64,000 nt of DNA from Hyphomicrobiales bacterium (GTDB taxonomy: Bacteria > Pseudomonadota > Alphaproteobacteria > Rhizobiales > Beijerinckiaceae), in contig CAKNFP010000001.1 in assembly GCA_930633525.1 (NCBI GenBank), positions 2,644,001 to 2,708,000 on the forward strand, written 5' to 3'. The translations under genes were made by a program, and so were the position numbers. The notes under the pieces were generated by a model. It was not told where the DNA came from. It ran no database searches and saw nothing but the letters and a program-made list of their open reading frames with translations. Shown piece after piece: positions 8,116-16,779 of this stretch. The first letter of the stretch is position 1. Each line of letters begins with the position of its first letter.

Positions 8116-8605
8116 ATGATGCCTCCGGGACGCTCCAACAGACAGACGGGTTGGCCTATCCCCGCATCGACGCCGCGCCAATCCGAACGGACGAGGCAGA
8201 AAAGAGCCGAATGCGGACGAGGTCTATGTCTCGCGCAAATCGGATAAAATCAAGTGAAATCCGTATGTTAGAAAGATTACAAGGTGCGCGGAGATGTTCA
8301 TTCAAATATTGATCCGGCGCTGATCGCCTCGCCAGAGGCATCGCCGTCCAGGGCTTTTACGAATAGGATCGGAATGAATGATGTCGCGTGCGATATGGGC
8401 CCGCCGCGGCGGGCCGAAAACCACTGGGCCTCGTCAGATAAAAAACCAGCCGTATGCTAGACTATGCTTTACGACCCAGCAGCGAGACGTTCCGCACCCC
8501 GCCGGCCGCCCTCTTTCAACGTCGCTTGTACAGTCCAGTTGATTTGACACACTGACTAGGTAGATTGCCTTGACCCGCTATCAGGGTACCGCAGTGGAGT
8601 TTTCA
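8116..8605. other. Divergent intergenic region, no gene seen
   Basis: 490 bp between the divergent binding-protein gene and the DUF1269 gene. The part 8230-8310 is AT-richer than its surroundings and probably holds the importer promoter. A TTGACA at 8544-8549 could be a -35 box for the right-hand gene, but I find no good -10 at the right distance. I saw no riboswitch or Fur-like palindrome that I would defend. Confidence 0.5.
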
Positions 8606-9127
8606 ATGTCTGATCTTGTCGTCGTGGTCTATCCTTCGGAGCAGAAGGCTGAAGAAATTCGCCAGCGGTTGTTCGAGCTTCAGAAAGAGTATCTTATCAA
8701 GATTGGCGATGCCGTCATCGCGACGAAGGACGAGAAGGGCCACGTCAAGCTTAATCAGCTGATGAATACGACCGCGGCCGGCGCTGCCTCGGGCAGCCTA
8801 TGGGGATTGCTGATCGGAGCCGTCTTCCTGATGCCGCTCGTCGGCGTTGTCCTCGGGGCTGCCTCGGGCGCTCTCGGCGGTGCACTGACCGACTACGGCA
8901 TCAACGACAAGTTCATGAAGGACTTGGGCGAGTCGTTGCAGCCCGGCAGCGCCGCGCTGTTCGTGCTGGTGCAGGAAGTCACCGGCGACAAGGTGCTGGA
9001 GGAGCTGCGCGGTTCAGGTGGCACCGTGCTCAAGACCTCTCTTGACCACAGCAAGGAACAGGCCTTGCGTGAAGCGCTTGCCGCCCAACCGTTGAACACG
9101 CCGGCCCCCGCCGCGCCATCAGCCTGA
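8606..9127 (+). CDS. DUF1269-type membrane protein
   Basis: A 173-residue protein of the DUF1269 family (function unknown; often described as stress-related). The N-terminal half is a soluble alpha/beta segment (MSDLVVVVYPSEQKAEEI...). It is followed by a Gly/Ala-rich hydrophobic stretch (GSLWGLLIGAVFLMPL, then GVVLGAASGALGGAL) that looks like a glycine-zipper hairpin, then a soluble part with LVQEVTGDKVLEEL. The ATG at 8606 has TGGAG 7 nt upstream; the earlier in-frame start at 8570 has no such site. The gene at 27276 has a comparable layout but clearly different sequence. The neighbours give no pathway. Confidence 0.75.
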   Translation: MSDLVVVVYPSEQKAEEIRQRLFELQKEYLIKIGDAVIATKDEKGHVKLNQLMNTTAAGAASGSLWGLLIGAVFLMPLVGVVLGAASGALGGALTDYGINDKFMKDLGESLQPGSAALFVLVQEVTGDKVLEELRGSGGTVLKTSLDHSKEQALREALAAQPLNTPAPAAPSA

Positions 9128-9166
9128 GCCGAAGCTTTCAGCAAAGTAGCTAGCGTGAGAAACCCG

Positions 9167-9658
9167 ATGAGCAAACCCCTGGCAATCGCGGCGTTGAGTG
9201 TCGCTCTTCCTTTTCTACTCGCAGCTGCGCCCGCCAGCGCCGCCGGCTTTACCTGCCCGTGGAAGCCCATCGCCGATGGCCAAAAGGCCGCGAGCGTGGA
9301 GAAGCTTCTCCCGACCGGTGATGCCTTCGACGACATCGCGCAGTTGAACGCCGCGGTCTACGCGCTGCGCCAGCAAGGCACGCCCGAAACTTTGGTGATC
9401 GACAGTCTCGTAGCCGGCTATTGTCCGGTCGTCGCGTCGAATACGGCGCTGTCCGATGCGCAGAAGTCCGCACGCGTCATGCGGTTCGCGGCACGCGTCA
9501 TGCGTACGGTCTATTCGCTGGACAACGCCGACGAGATCATCCTCGACGTGCCGCTCCGGCCGACTGTTGTCGAGGCGGTGCGGGCCAAGGCCAAGAACGC
9601 GGGCATTTCCGCCGAGGCCTGGATCGCCGGGGTCGTCCAGGCTCAAAGCAGCCCCTGA
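9167..9658 (+). CDS. Secreted protein of unknown function
   Basis: A 163-residue protein with a signal peptide: MSKPLAIAALSVALPFLLAAAPASAA, cleavage expected near residue 26. The mature part is mostly helical with one Cys near its start (FTCPW) and one in AGYCPVV, which may form a disulfide. I recognise no catalytic motif. A GTG at 9155 is an alternative start but has no better ribosome site. It lies 39 bp after the DUF1269 gene on the same strand, so the two are probably co-transcribed. The 221 bp between it and the transporter gene at 9880 hold nothing I can name. Confidence 0.65.
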   Translation: MSKPLAIAALSVALPFLLAAAPASAAGFTCPWKPIADGQKAASVEKLLPTGDAFDDIAQLNAAVYALRQQGTPETLVIDSLVAGYCPVVASNTALSDAQKSARVMRFAARVMRTVYSLDNADEIILDVPLRPTVVEAVRAKAKNAGISAEAWIAGVVQAQSSP

Positions 9659-9879
9659 GGACGGCCGATTATCGCCTCGCGATGCATCACGGCGCAGAGC
9701 GAGGCGACCGGCACCCTTGCGCATGTGCCGGCAACCTTCTTGAGGCCTCTCGCTCCTCGCCGGCCCAGTCCGAAGGATGACGTTGGTTACGTGCCTGGCC
9801 TGTCGGTCCGGCCGCCCCTCGGGCGACACGACCGGCTGGCGCGAGCGCGGCGCGACGGCATCTTAGGAGAAAGTGTGAA

Positions 9880-11571
9880 ATGTGGCAGTGGCTTGTGGAC
9901 GTGCTGCGGACGAATCCCGCAATCGCAGTGTTCCTGTCACTCGCCATAGGCTACGCGGTTGGTAAACTGTCCTTCAAGGGTATTGGTCTTGGCGCGGTGA
10001 CGGGAACACTGCTCACCGCCCTTGTCGTCGGGCAACTCGACATTGCCATTTCGGACGACGTCCGCGCCATATTCTTCCTGATTTTTTTGTTTGCCATCGG
10101 CTACAGCGTCGGTCCGCAATTTGTGCAGGGCGTCGCCAAGAATGGATTGCCGCAAGCGGCTTTCACCATCGTGATCTGCGCGCTGTGTCTCGGGGTTGCA
10201 TGGCTGTGCGCCCGGATCGCAGGCTACAACATCGGTTTCGCGGCCGGGCTTTTCGCCGGCGCCAACACGATCTCATCCGCGCTGGCCCTCTCCGTCGACG
10301 CGATCGAGCAGATCGGCAAACCCGCGGAAGAGACGAGCGCGCTGGTTAACGCCGTGCCGACGGCTTTCGCGATGACCTACATCTTCGGCACCATCGGCGC
10401 GACGATCATCATCGCGCTCCTCGGCCCAAAGCTTCTCGGCATCAACCTTGTCGAGGCCTGCAGGGCCTACGAGATCAAGATGGGCGCGCGCGCCAACCAT
10501 GGCGGCCATAGCTCCGCATGGCATCAGTTCATCGCGCGGTCCTATCGTATTCTGCCAGATAGCAGTTTCATCGGACAAACGGCGCTGCAGGTCGAGACGA
10601 GCTACCGTCACAAGCAGTTCTTCGTAGAAAGACTACGCCGCGACAATGCGATTTTCGACGTCAAGGCCGATACGGTGCTGCAGGCCGGCGACGTCATCGC
10701 CATCGCCGGCGAGCGCGGCGATATCCTGCAGCAGCTCGGCCATTCCCTTGAGGAGGTCGAGGACCGGGAACTGCTCGATGTTCGGATCGAAGGCGTTGAT
10801 GTCCTCCTCACGAACCGGCACTTCGACGGAAAAACGCTCAGCGAACTGGCCGACCTGTCCATCACGCGCGGTATCTTCCTCCGGCGCATCCGCCGCGGCG
10901 CAACGGGGGTCGACATTCCGATCCTTCCGGCGACCGAACTTCACCGTGGCGACGTTCTAACCGTTTATGGACGCCCGCAGGACATTTCGGCGGCGGTTTC
11001 AGCGTTCGGACGCGCGGACAGGACGAGCGACGAGACGGACATCGGCTTCGTCGCGGGCGCAATCGTGATCGGAGCCCTCATCGGTACGCTCGTCTGGCAC
11101 ATAGGCTCCGCGCCGATCACGCTGTCCTCGTCCGGCGGCGTGCTGATCGCGGGCATCGCGGCGGGCTGGCTGCGCGCGGTGCACCCGACCTTCGGCGCCG
11201 TGCCGCCGGCGGCGGGCTGGCTGATGAACTCCCTCGGCCTCAACATGTTCATTGCGGCTGTTGGCCTGTCCTCCGGCCCCAGCTTCGTTGCCGGAGCGGA
11301 ACAGCTCGGCGCCAGTCTATTTCTTTGGGGCATGGTCGCGACAGCGGTTCCCCTGATCCTCAGCCTGTATATCGGGCGCTACCTGTTCCGGTTCGATGAT
11401 GCGATCTTGCTCGGCTGCTGCGCTGGAGCGCGTGCCTCCACAGCCGCGCTCGGCATGCTGACGGAGAGGGCCGGCAGCCAGGTTCCCGCGCTCGGCTTCA
11501 CTGTCACTTGCGCTGTCGGCAATACGCTTCTGACCATTGGCGGCATCATTATCGTCATGCTGATGCGGTGA
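9880..11571 (+). CDS. AspT/YidE-type transporter with two RCK-C domains
   Basis: A 563-residue inner-membrane protein of the aspartate:alanine exchanger (AAE) family. It has the internal duplication of this family: a first hydrophobic block (about 1-175) with GYSVGPQFVQG and a second (about 385-563) with GLSSGPSFVAG, the repeated GxxxGP signature. Between them lie two TrkA-C (RCK_C) domains (about 205-375), which bind small ligands or gate transport. AspT exchanges aspartate for alanine; most homologs have no known substrate. The ATG at 9880 has AGGAG 9 nt upstream. It converges with the outer-membrane efflux gene, 12 bp apart. Its role here is unknown. Confidence 0.85.
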   Translation: MWQWLVDVLRTNPAIAVFLSLAIGYAVGKLSFKGIGLGAVTGTLLTALVVGQLDIAISDDVRAIFFLIFLFAIGYSVGPQFVQGVAKNGLPQAAFTIVICALCLGVAWLCARIAGYNIGFAAGLFAGANTISSALALSVDAIEQIGKPAEETSALVNAVPTAFAMTYIFGTIGATIIIALLGPKLLGINLVEACRAYEIKMGARANHGGHSSAWHQFIARSYRILPDSSFIGQTALQVETSYRHKQFFVERLRRDNAIFDVKADTVLQAGDVIAIAGERGDILQQLGHSLEEVEDRELLDVRIEGVDVLLTNRHFDGKTLSELADLSITRGIFLRRIRRGATGVDIPILPATELHRGDVLTVYGRPQDISAAVSAFGRADRTSDETDIGFVAGAIVIGALIGTLVWHIGSAPITLSSSGGVLIAGIAAGWLRAVHPTFGAVPPAAGWLMNSLGLNMFIAAVGLSSGPSFVAGAEQLGASLFLWGMVATAVPLILSLYIGRYLFRFDDAILLGCCAGARASTAALGMLTERAGSQVPALGFTVTCAVGNTLLTIGGIIIVMLMR

Positions 11572-11583
11572 GCGGGCCCTCCG

Positions 11584-13152
11584 TCACCGCGGGAGCATAA
11601 GGTCCGGGGTGTCGCGCGACGTCATGGAGCCGAGTACGAAAGCAAGATTCGAGGCCGCCACCAAGGCGGCCATATGGGCATCGGCGCGGGCCTGGCGGGC
11701 GTCAAGCAAACCCGTGTCGGCCGCCGTCGCCGCCGTTATTGTGCCAAGCCCGTTGCGATAGGCATCAAGAGCAGCGTCGTAGGTGATCGTGGCCGCCTCG
11801 GTCAGGCGCGTCGCGGCCTGATACGATTGAAGCGCGGACCGCACCGCATTCGATGCGACGACCATCTCGCGAACAGCGTCTTGCTGCGTTTTCTTGAAGA
11901 TGTCCTGCGCGGCGGAGACGCGCGATTGGGCGGCGCGCAAATTGGCACTCCGCACGCCCCCGTCATACAGCGGCATGGTGGCGCCCACCAGGACACCGGT
12001 CGCCGAGGTCTGCTGGCCGATTGTCGGGAGGCCGCTGGCATTGAAGTTGCCACTGCCGGTCGCCACGCCACCAGCCACGAAGACCTTCGGCAGGAAGTCC
12101 GCCTTGGCAGCGTCGACCCCGGCCTCGCTCGCCTTGATGGTCGCATAGCTCGCCAGCACGTCCGGCCGCCGCACGAGCGCCAGCCTGATCATGTCTTCCA
12201 TCGGCAGATTGACCGCCGACGGAAGGCGGCGGTTGCCCGCATTGGCGACCTTGATGGCGAGCGTCGGCGACACCCCCATCGCCCCGAGCAAGGCCTGATA
12301 GGCGTCCTGCTCCTGCCCTTGTGCCACCACGCGACGCAGTTCCGATTGCGCGACCTGCTGACGCGCCTGCGCCACTTCCACCGTCGTCCCGATGCCGCCC
12401 TTTTCCCGCTGCACAGCCGCGGCATAGATGGCGCGGCTGTTGCGCAAGGTCTGCTCCGCGATGTCGACGCGCGTGCGCGCGGCTCCGTACTGATAGTACG
12501 TTTGCGTCACATTGAAGATCAGCCTCTGGTGCGATGCGTTGAACATCACATTGGCGGCGAGAGACACTTGCTTGGCGGCATCGACGACAGCACTCCGCTG
12601 GCCGAAGTCGAACAATAGCCACTGGAAAGCAAGCGAGGATGTCACGCCACGGGCGGTCGTATTGAGGTAGCGCTGAACCCCCAGCGCCTGTACCGGCGTC
12701 TCGGTCGACTGCACGCCGCCAACGGCGTTCGCGGACAGGGACGGCAGGAACGTCGCCTCGGCGATACCGACCGCGAGCGCGGATTGGCGCGCATGTTCCC
12801 AGGCGACACGCGTCATGGGATTGTTGCGCGCGGCGATGTCGATGAGTTCCGGCAGCTGGTAGACCTTGCCCGCCTGCGTTTGCGGCGGCGGCGGCAGATC
12901 CGCGACGACAGGGTTACCGAGAACGGAAAAGTCCCGTGCTTGCGCATCGGCCCCAGGGCTTCCCTGGCCGCCGGTAGATGGCAGGAGGCTGCTGCCGGAT
13001 GTGTTCCCCGGCGTCCAGGGCTGGGTGGGCGACGAGGGCGCGAGGCGCTCGGCATTGCTGGCGCAGCCGGCCGCCAGTGTGGCCATGGCGGCAACGCAAG
13101 CAAAATTAAAGCTCATACGGGCGCAGCGGCTCGTCCAACTTTTAACCGACAT
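11584..13152 (-). CDS. TolC-like outer-membrane efflux lipoprotein (MdtP-like)
   Basis: A 522-residue outer-membrane factor for tripartite efflux. It has a lipoprotein signal with the lipobox LAAGC (about residue 30), a Pro/Ser-rich linker, and two OEP repeats; the segments LPELIDIAARNNP and LPMEDMIRLALVRRPDV are the repeated helix starts of the TolC/NodT family. The start overlaps the end of the FUSC permease gene by 11 bp (ATGTCGGTTAA), which points to coupling. A second ATG at 13116 is possible. It is the last gene of the four-gene minus-strand operon that corresponds to ytcA-mdtN-mdtO-mdtP of E. coli, and would form the exit duct for that pump. Confidence 0.88.
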   Translation of the reverse strand: MSVKSWTSRCARMSFNFACVAAMATLAAGCASNAERLAPSSPTQPWTPGNTSGSSLLPSTGGQGSPGADAQARDFSVLGNPVVADLPPPPQTQAGKVYQLPELIDIAARNNPMTRVAWEHARQSALAVGIAEATFLPSLSANAVGGVQSTETPVQALGVQRYLNTTARGVTSSLAFQWLLFDFGQRSAVVDAAKQVSLAANVMFNASHQRLIFNVTQTYYQYGAARTRVDIAEQTLRNSRAIYAAAVQREKGGIGTTVEVAQARQQVAQSELRRVVAQGQEQDAYQALLGAMGVSPTLAIKVANAGNRRLPSAVNLPMEDMIRLALVRRPDVLASYATIKASEAGVDAAKADFLPKVFVAGGVATGSGNFNASGLPTIGQQTSATGVLVGATMPLYDGGVRSANLRAAQSRVSAAQDIFKKTQQDAVREMVVASNAVRSALQSYQAATRLTEAATITYDAALDAYRNGLGTITAATAADTGLLDARQARADAHMAALVAASNLAFVLGSMTSRDTPDLMLPR

Positions 13153-15100
13153 CGCGCCCCAGCCCGCCGAGGAGATCCTCTATGCGATCGACATGTTCTT
13201 GAACTGTATTACACACTGGCAGGTCAGGCCGTAAATGATCCCTGGCGTTTTTTTGACCTTCAAGTGGCTCGTCCGGCACTGAGAGGTCGTGAATGATGTG
13301 AGACAACCGCGCGAAACGACTTGCCAAAGCTTCTTCTGCGGTGCCGTGCCTCTTTCCGAGGGGGTCTTCATTGTCGCGAGCCGGTCCGTCGACGTCCCAT
13401 TCGGATGCACCGAGGACGAACAGCTTCGGAACGACAGCTTTCGCTTCCGCGATGACCTCCCTCAGACGTTCGATCTGCATGGCGCCCGGGCGCTGGTGGC
13501 GGGGTTCGAACAGGGCCAGCGCCAGACTGTTCCTGGCGGCCTCGCATTGGACCTCGGCTTTGGCGGCATCATTCGTCGCGGCTGAAATCTCGCCGGGACC
13601 GCGTCGCGCGAGTTGCGCCAGCGCCCCGAAAGCCTCTGCAAGCTGTTGCTTGACGCCGTGGATGACACCGACCGGCCAGATCTGGGTGAAGACGATATAG
13701 ACCATCACATTGCCGAGGAGAATGCCGACGATCCGGTCCCTGGCGGAATCCATGTCGAGGCTCGGCTCGAAGCCTTGGAGAATGGTCAGGAGGAATGCGA
13801 GCCCGATCTGAACGCCGCCGTAGGAGATCCGCTCATTGCCAGAGGACACCCACGCTGCCGGCAGGATGCCGGCGAAGACGAGTACCATCAGCCCCCCGAC
13901 CGATGTGATGTTGGGGATGACGAACAGGATAGCCGCGATGCCCATCGCCGCGCCGATCAGGCAGCCCACTATACGCAAGGCGAGCTTGTGAACGGTCTCG
14001 GCCGTCGTCCCCAACGCCGCCACGAAGCACGTGATCATCGCAGTGTGGATGCCCTGCCAGTCGATGCCCGTGTAGATGAGATAGCACGCCATGGCAGCGG
14101 CGGCAGTCTTCAGGGCGAAGCGCTGGTGATCGGGATTACTCAACGCGTCAGGCGCGAAAAACGGCTCCTTCGGCACCGGCGCCCAACTCTGAGCGGGCAT
14201 GGCGAGACCCTCCACCGCGCGGGCAGCGACGCGGGCGGCCGGGTCTGGCGCCGCCATCGAACCTTCCGCTGTCCAGGAGACCTTCTCCCTGATCCCCGGG
14301 ATGGCACGCCGGCATTCCATCGCAAGACGGTTACGCCATTCCGGGGCGAGCGACTGCGGAAGCGCGGCAATCGCGAGCAACAGTCGGTAGGTGCTGTCCG
14401 CGGCCTGCGACAGCCACATGCCCCGCGCCGCAGGCACGTAGTGGAAAAGCCGTGTCAGCAGCGCCATCTGCTGCGGGTCGCCATTGCCCTCCCGCAGAAG
14501 GGCTTCCACGCCGGAAACATCCCCGCGCTCGAGCGCATCGGATGCCGTTTCCAACCGGTCCTGCAGCGTGGTCGCGAGCAGGCGGGCCGGCGTCCATCCC
14601 AACACCAGATTGAAGATGACCATCAGGGCCATCGGCATGGTGACCATCTGCCAGGCGTAGAGCAGCCCCCTGGTCGCCAGTTCCGCCACGGGGACATCCG
14701 CCGTCAGGCTGAGCGCGAATGTCACCACGAGCGCCATATCCGACCCCAGGGGACCGAGGCGGCTGACGGAACCGAGGAAAACCAACGAGAAGGCCGCGAG
14801 AGCCATCGTCGCCAGCCGCAATGCCGGGACATCGATCGTCCAACGCACGAGGAGGAAGACCACAGCGACGACCACGGTGACGAGAATGGACGCCCCGATC
14901 CCGAGCGCGATATTCACGCCCGCGTTGGGCTTCATGAGATAGATGATCAGATAGCAGCCGATAGCCGGCTCGGGAACCTTGTAGAGCATCGCGACAGCTG
15001 CCACGAACGCGCAGAGGAGCGCGATCCGCCAGGTCATCCCGAAGCGCCCGGGGAAAGGCTCCAGGTCGCGCCATACCTGACGGATGATGACGCCAGTCAT
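13142..15100 (-). CDS. FUSC-family efflux permease (MdtO-like)
   Basis: A 652-residue inner-membrane protein of the fusaric-acid-resistance family. It shows two sets of hydrophobic segments, at about 20-170 and 335-480, each followed by a long soluble helical region. The second set holds AMITCFVAALGTTAETVHK, typical of FUSC domains. MdtO-like proteins pair with an HlyD-type adaptor and a TolC-like duct to export aromatic acids or other amphiphiles. The ATG at 15100 is 4 bp after the adaptor gene's stop, and its end overlaps the TolC-like gene. The substrate is not evident. Confidence 0.88.
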   Translation of the reverse strand: MTGVIIRQVWRDLEPFPGRFGMTWRIALLCAFVAAVAMLYKVPEPAIGCYLIIYLMKPNAGVNIALGIGASILVTVVVAVVFLLVRWTIDVPALRLATMALAAFSLVFLGSVSRLGPLGSDMALVVTFALSLTADVPVAELATRGLLYAWQMVTMPMALMVIFNLVLGWTPARLLATTLQDRLETASDALERGDVSGVEALLREGNGDPQQMALLTRLFHYVPAARGMWLSQAADSTYRLLLAIAALPQSLAPEWRNRLAMECRRAIPGIREKVSWTAEGSMAAPDPAARVAARAVEGLAMPAQSWAPVPKEPFFAPDALSNPDHQRFALKTAAAAMACYLIYTGIDWQGIHTAMITCFVAALGTTAETVHKLALRIVGCLIGAAMGIAAILFVIPNITSVGGLMVLVFAGILPAAWVSSGNERISYGGVQIGLAFLLTILQGFEPSLDMDSARDRIVGILLGNVMVYIVFTQIWPVGVIHGVKQQLAEAFGALAQLARRGPGEISAATNDAAKAEVQCEAARNSLALALFEPRHQRPGAMQIERLREVIAEAKAVVPKLFVLGASEWDVDGPARDNEDPLGKRHGTAEEALASRFARLSHIIHDLSVPDEPLEGQKNARDHLRPDLPVCNTVQEHVDRIEDLLGGLGRDVG

Positions 15101-15104
15101 GGCG

Positions 15105-16154
15105 TCAGCAGCGCTTGTCGTTATGCACGATAACGACCGCCGAAGCGCCGACGCGCATCAAATCATCCGGCGGTTGACCGATCCGGATCCTGACCGGGAA
15201 ACGCTGGGACACGCGGACCCAGTTCAAGGTCTTTGGCACGTAAGGCAGGTTCCGTGGAATGGGCAGCAGCTCTTCCGAACTCACCCCCCAGCCGATACCT
15301 TCGACGACACCCTCGATAGCGACCGAGCGATCCGCCATGGCATAAACGGTCGCACAGCTGCCGACCGTGATGTTTCGCAGATCGGTCTCCCTGAAGGCGG
15401 CCGAAGCAAACCACCGTTCCGTATCGATCAGCGTGAAGACCGATTGCCCGGTGATGACGAATTCACCCGTTGCTGTGCGCAATCCGGCGACGAGCCCGTC
15501 ATGCGGCGCGCGGATCTCTGTTTCGGCGAGATTGCGCTGCGCCAGCCCGAGGGCAGCCTTCCGCGCCTGCACCAGCGCCTCGGCGGCATCGGCGCTGTTG
15601 ACCAGCGCCTTCGCGGCCTCCACCTGTGCGAGGGCCTGCTTCAGGCTGACCTCGGCATCACGCTTGGCCGTGGCCGCATCGTCGACCTGCTGGGCCGTGA
15701 CGTAACCCTTCGGTCGCAAAGCGGCGAGACGATCGAGAGTCTGCGTCGCCAGCGCCAGATTGGACCTCGCGCGGACCACCTGTTCACCGGCGATGGCGGC
15801 GTTGGAGGCTTCCGCGAGAATGGTGCGCTGCTGTGTTGCGAGCGCGGCCTCGGCGATGCGCAGATCCGCGGTGGCCTGCTCCACGGCGAGCTTGTAGGCG
15901 TGAGGATCTATCGCGAAAAGAAGAGTTCCCTTCTTTACACGATCGTTTTCCTTCACGGCCAACTGGATGATGCGTCCAGGCACCGTCGATGAGATCTGTA
16001 CGAGATCGGCCTGCAGGACGGCATCTTCGGACAGCGGATTACTGTCGGCCTTGTTGAGATAGCGCCAGCCGAGAAACGCGGCGGCCGCGACGATGATGAC
16101 GGCCACGATCCCGCCAAAGGCACTGGAATGGCTAGCCTTGTTTGACCCGGCCAT
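15105..16154 (-). CDS. HlyD/EmrA-type membrane fusion protein (MdtN-like)
   Basis: A 349-residue periplasmic adaptor. It has one N-terminal membrane anchor (GGIVAVIIVAAAAFLGW, about 13-30), a biotinyl-lipoyl-like half (VPGRIIQLAVKENDRVKKGTLLFAIDP), a long coiled coil (about 85-205, Ala/Gln/Leu-rich) and the return half (IRAPHDGLVAGLRTATGEFV). The beta-barrel includes ETDLRNITVGSCATVYAM. It should link the FUSC permease to the TolC-like duct. It is 3 bp from the ytcA-like gene upstream and 4 bp from the permease gene downstream, consistent with a single operon. Confidence 0.9.
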   Translation of the reverse strand: MAGSNKASHSSAFGGIVAVIIVAAAAFLGWRYLNKADSNPLSEDAVLQADLVQISSTVPGRIIQLAVKENDRVKKGTLLFAIDPHAYKLAVEQATADLRIAEAALATQQRTILAEASNAAIAGEQVVRARSNLALATQTLDRLAALRPKGYVTAQQVDDAATAKRDAEVSLKQALAQVEAAKALVNSADAAEALVQARKAALGLAQRNLAETEIRAPHDGLVAGLRTATGEFVITGQSVFTLIDTERWFASAAFRETDLRNITVGSCATVYAMADRSVAIEGVVEGIGWGVSSEELLPIPRNLPYVPKTLNWVRVSQRFPVRIRIGQPPDDLMRVGASAVVIVHNDKRC

Positions 16155-16157
16155 GTG

Positions 16158-16421
16158 TCAGCGTCCGAAGACGAAACGTGAGAACGCGAAGGCGATGGCC
16201 AGCGCCAGGCAGACATAGACCAGAAGCCGCCAAGGCAAGACGTCGTCGATGCCGACTTGGACGAAGACCACGCGCATGATGACGGCGCCGAGAATACCGG
16301 CCACGGCGCAGGCCAACCACGCCGGAAAATAAGCCCCGAACAAGGGAATCGAGGGCGCCCCTGCGGACGTACAGCCTGCCAGAGGAAGAAAAGCCGCGAG
16401 CATCAACCGACTGAAGGACAT
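16158..16421 (-). CDS. YtcA-like small lipoprotein
   Basis: An 87-residue protein with a lipoprotein signal (lipobox near LAGC, about residue 17) followed by two hydrophobic segments (AWLACAVAGILGAVIMRVVFVQ and LLVYVCLALAIAFAFSRFVF). Size, lipobox and position at the head of an mdtN-mdtO-mdtP-like operon match YtcA, whose function is unknown. The ATG at 16421 was chosen since the signal peptide starts there; an in-frame start at 16466 would add 15 residues. It is the first gene of the operon, facing the divergent FUSC gene at 16780. Confidence 0.75.
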   Translation of the reverse strand: MSFSRLMLAAFLPLAGCTSAGAPSIPLFGAYFPAWLACAVAGILGAVIMRVVFVQVGIDDVLPWRLLVYVCLALAIAFAFSRFVFGR

Positions 16422-16779
16422 AGCACTCACGACTGCCACCACGACGCGTCTGACGACCCATCCCACGCTGACCCGACGCTAGCGCCGGCAAGGCCGACCG
16501 ACAACCCGCGCCGTACCGCCCTGTGGCTTTTCCCACAAGGGATGTCCAAGCTTTGCATCCGCATTCCAACGTAATGGAAGCACGATCGGCTTTTTTTGAC
16601 AGATATCAACTCAGGCAGAACACGGCGGCAGATTGATTGCGCGACTGTGTTACACCTATGGAGCACATTCGCTAAACTTGCGATGGTCAAGAGGGTCACC
16701 TAGAAGCACCTGTATCTTTAGGCGGTCGAGAGACGAGAGAGAAGCAGTGGGGACGGGTAGCGAGCATCACGCGAAAGTC

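Noticed and set aside
13613..15133. Plus-strand open frame of 506 codons opposite the FUSC permease
   Set aside because: Arg/His/Asp-rich translation without any family motif, fully inside a well-supported membrane protein gene.
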